Assembly: GCA_937934635.1 (NCBI GenBank)
Contig: CALGZD010000176.1
Coordinates: 1-6,788 of the forward strand
Length of the DNA: 6,788 bases
Reading direction: 5' to 3'
From: an uncultured Deinococcales bacterium
Lineage (GTDB): Bacteria > Deinococcota > Deinococci > Deinococcales > Trueperaceae
Part shown: positions 5,608-6,788 of the stretch, piece by piece
How the letters are laid out: each line of letters opens with the position of its first letter
Position numbering within the stretch: the stretch's first letter is position 1
Translations under genes and position numbers: made by a program
The notes under the pieces: model-generated
Told to the model about the DNA's origin: nothing
The model's database searches: none
What the model saw: the letters and a program-made list of their open reading frames with translations, nothing else

Positions 5608-6788
5608 TTATGGGCGTTCTTCTTCAAATAGTGTGTCACTATCCTCTCGCCCTAAGCTTTGCTCCTCACGCTTATCTTCTTCTAGACTATCATCTTTATT
5701 CGAGTTTTGGGTATCTTTTTCATCCTCATTAGCAATCTGTATAGTTAAGGTTTCTTCACCAATGATTAGGTAAGGAAATTGCTTACGGGCTAAACGTATG
5801 TAGTCATCGCCTACTTTTGCGTCAACAATCAGTTCGCTACCTTGCGGTTGATCACGCATAGCAACTAAAAGCTCACCAAAGCTCAGGAGTTTGTCATCAA
5901 TACCATCGTCATTGTCATCTTGCGGGCTTGCTTCAGTACCGCCTCGGAAGCTTATATCTAGCTCTCCAGTAGCTCCTTCGGGTAAATCTATGTCTAAAGT
6001 GATGACCTCAGCCTGTTGACGGTAAGGTTGCAAACGCACGTGAGCAATCAAAGTATCTTGTTCTTCAAGCACTTGCTCTGCATCTGCATGAACCTCGATG
6101 ACTTCTGCCACGTTGATATCTGGATTGTAGTTGACGCTGATATTTACATTGGATACTTCGGGGTCTTCAAAAAAGTTGTTGCCAAGGATAGCAAGGGGTC
6201 CTGCTAGGAGAAGACTGGATTCAAAAGCGATGTCGTTGTTGTTTGCGACTTGCTCGAGCATCCTAACAGTCTGACCACCTTTGACATCCACCTCCCAAGC
6301 TATCTCAACAGTTCCCTGACGGCGAACTGCAAAAAGCTCATCCATAATCCCGAGGCTGGAGGCTGCCACAAGTATGGCGTAAAAGCGTTCATCATTGCTT
6401 ACTTGAAAAATCTTGGTGATTTGCTTGCCAAGTGCGGATATAGTCATGGTTACGGGTAATAGGTCTGGCTGTACGCCTAGTAAGCCAGATAGCGCATATT
6501 GATTATCCTCGGTGACGACACCGATGTTTCCAAAGCCGCTATTTGCAAGCTTAAAAGGCACAATGTCGCTTGGCACAATGTGCGTGACATAGGCAGGGCT
6601 AAGACCATAGCTGACCTTGCTGCGTTGTAAAAATGGATGTCCAAAAGCCCAAAATAAACCATTTTCTTCGTCAATAGCGGTGACCGGGCCAACCGCTGCT
6701 AGCCGTATATCACCACGACTTAGTTCAACACTGATAGCACTGCCTGGTTGAAAGACATAATTTTCTTCTTTGAAGTTACCTGCACTTA
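5608..6788 (-). CDS. SpoIVB/S55-peptidase-like domain protein, N-terminus beyond window
   Basis: The frame is open from the right edge to a TAA at 5610-5608, giving 392 visible residues. A GTG at 6576 is only an internal valine. Visible residues 14-54 carry the S55 hallmarks: PGSAISVELSRGDI, then VGPVTAID, then FWAFGHPFL, whose His (visible residue 50) corresponds to the catalytic His of SpoIVB. The following FKLANSGFG, VTEDNQYA and LLGVQPDLLPVTM fit the extended bacterial S55 family. No GxSGSP serine motif is seen downstream, so proteolytic activity is doubtful. Near the end is DNDDGIDD (5893-5916), a calcium-loop-like sequence, and then a highly acidic tail rich in D/E/K/S. SpoIVB is a sporulation signalling protease, but in diderms this domain is found in non-sporulation proteins. 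Placement upstream of lpxD suggests an envelope protein; a signal peptide would lie outside the window. Confidence 0.75.
   Translation of the reverse strand, partial: SAGNFKEENYVFQPGSAISVELSRGDIRLAAVGPVTAIDEENGLFWAFGHPFLQRSKVSYGLSPAYVTHIVPSDIVPFKLANSGFGNIGVVTEDNQYALSGLLGVQPDLLPVTMTISALGKQITKIFQVSNDERFYAILVAASSLGIMDELFAVRRQGTVEIAWEVDVKGGQTVRMLEQVANNNDIAFESSLLLAGPLAILGNNFFEDPEVSNVNISVNYNPDINVAEVIEVHADAEQVLEEQDTLIAHVRLQPYRQQAEVITLDIDLPEGATGELDISFRGGTEASPQDDNDDGIDDKLLSFGELLVAMRDQPQGSELIVDAKVGDDYIRLARKQFPYLIIGEETLTIQIANEDEKDTQNSNKDDSLEEDKREEQSLGREDSDTLFEEERP

Noticed and set aside
5608..6576. GTG at 6576 as the start of the S55-like protein
   Set aside because: The same frame stays open to the window edge, and the hallmark GDI and FGHPFL motifs lie upstream of this codon, so the gene begins beyond 6788.

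Overview
The window comes from a diderm (Gram-negative-type) bacterium of moderate to low GC. This rests on two adjacent lipid A genes, lpxD and lpxC, on the minus strand. LpxC is the compact single-domain form and has a GSHSLH-type C-terminal motif that I associate with cyanobacterium-like lineages. Two of the three genes with completely visible 5' ends that matter most here (VKGC homologue, lpxC) and also lpxD have no convincing Shine-Dalgarno. Together with a SpoIVB/S55-type protein upstream of lpxD, this hints at a diderm Terrabacteria-type organism (Cyanobacteria/Vampirovibrionia, Negativicutes or a related candidate phylum). The phylum is inference, and I do not name a species.

Layout. 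Positions 1-991 (minus) hold the N-terminal 330 codons of a large hydrophilic Q/E/T/P-rich protein with several pentapeptide tandem repeats; it runs off the left edge. Positions 992-1604 are a 613-base AT-rich intergenic region with no gene I can support; it contains a perfect 12-bp inverted repeat with 49 bases between the arms. Positions 1605-3200 (plus) encode a complete 531-residue homologue of vitamin K-dependent gamma-carboxylase (HTTM domain plus the C-terminal extracytoplasmic domain), followed by a strong hairpin terminator. Positions 3386-3568 (plus) encode a 60-residue charged helical protein with a good ribosome binding site. A hairpin at 3613-3647 serves as a shared terminator between this gene and the convergent lipid A operon. 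Reading leftward on the minus strand, the operon is: S55-domain protein (5608 to beyond 6788, N-terminus off the window), lpxD (4496-5590) and lpxC (3630-4454).

How the genes relate. LpxC deacetylates UDP-3-O-acyl-GlcNAc and LpxD adds the second acyl chain, so these are consecutive steps of lipid A synthesis at the inner membrane. The S55-like protein sits 17 bases upstream of lpxD and is probably co-transcribed, which suggests an envelope role. The VKGC homologue, the 60-residue protein and the repeat-rich protein show no obvious functional link to lipid A.

The most unusual signal is not a single gene. Tandem repeats with a 15-bp period appear at seven separate places in the window, in four coding regions and in the lpxD-lpxC junction, where one copy overlaps the lpxD stop codon. 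Their presence outside reading frames suggests a DNA-level duplication process rather than only selection for pentapeptides.
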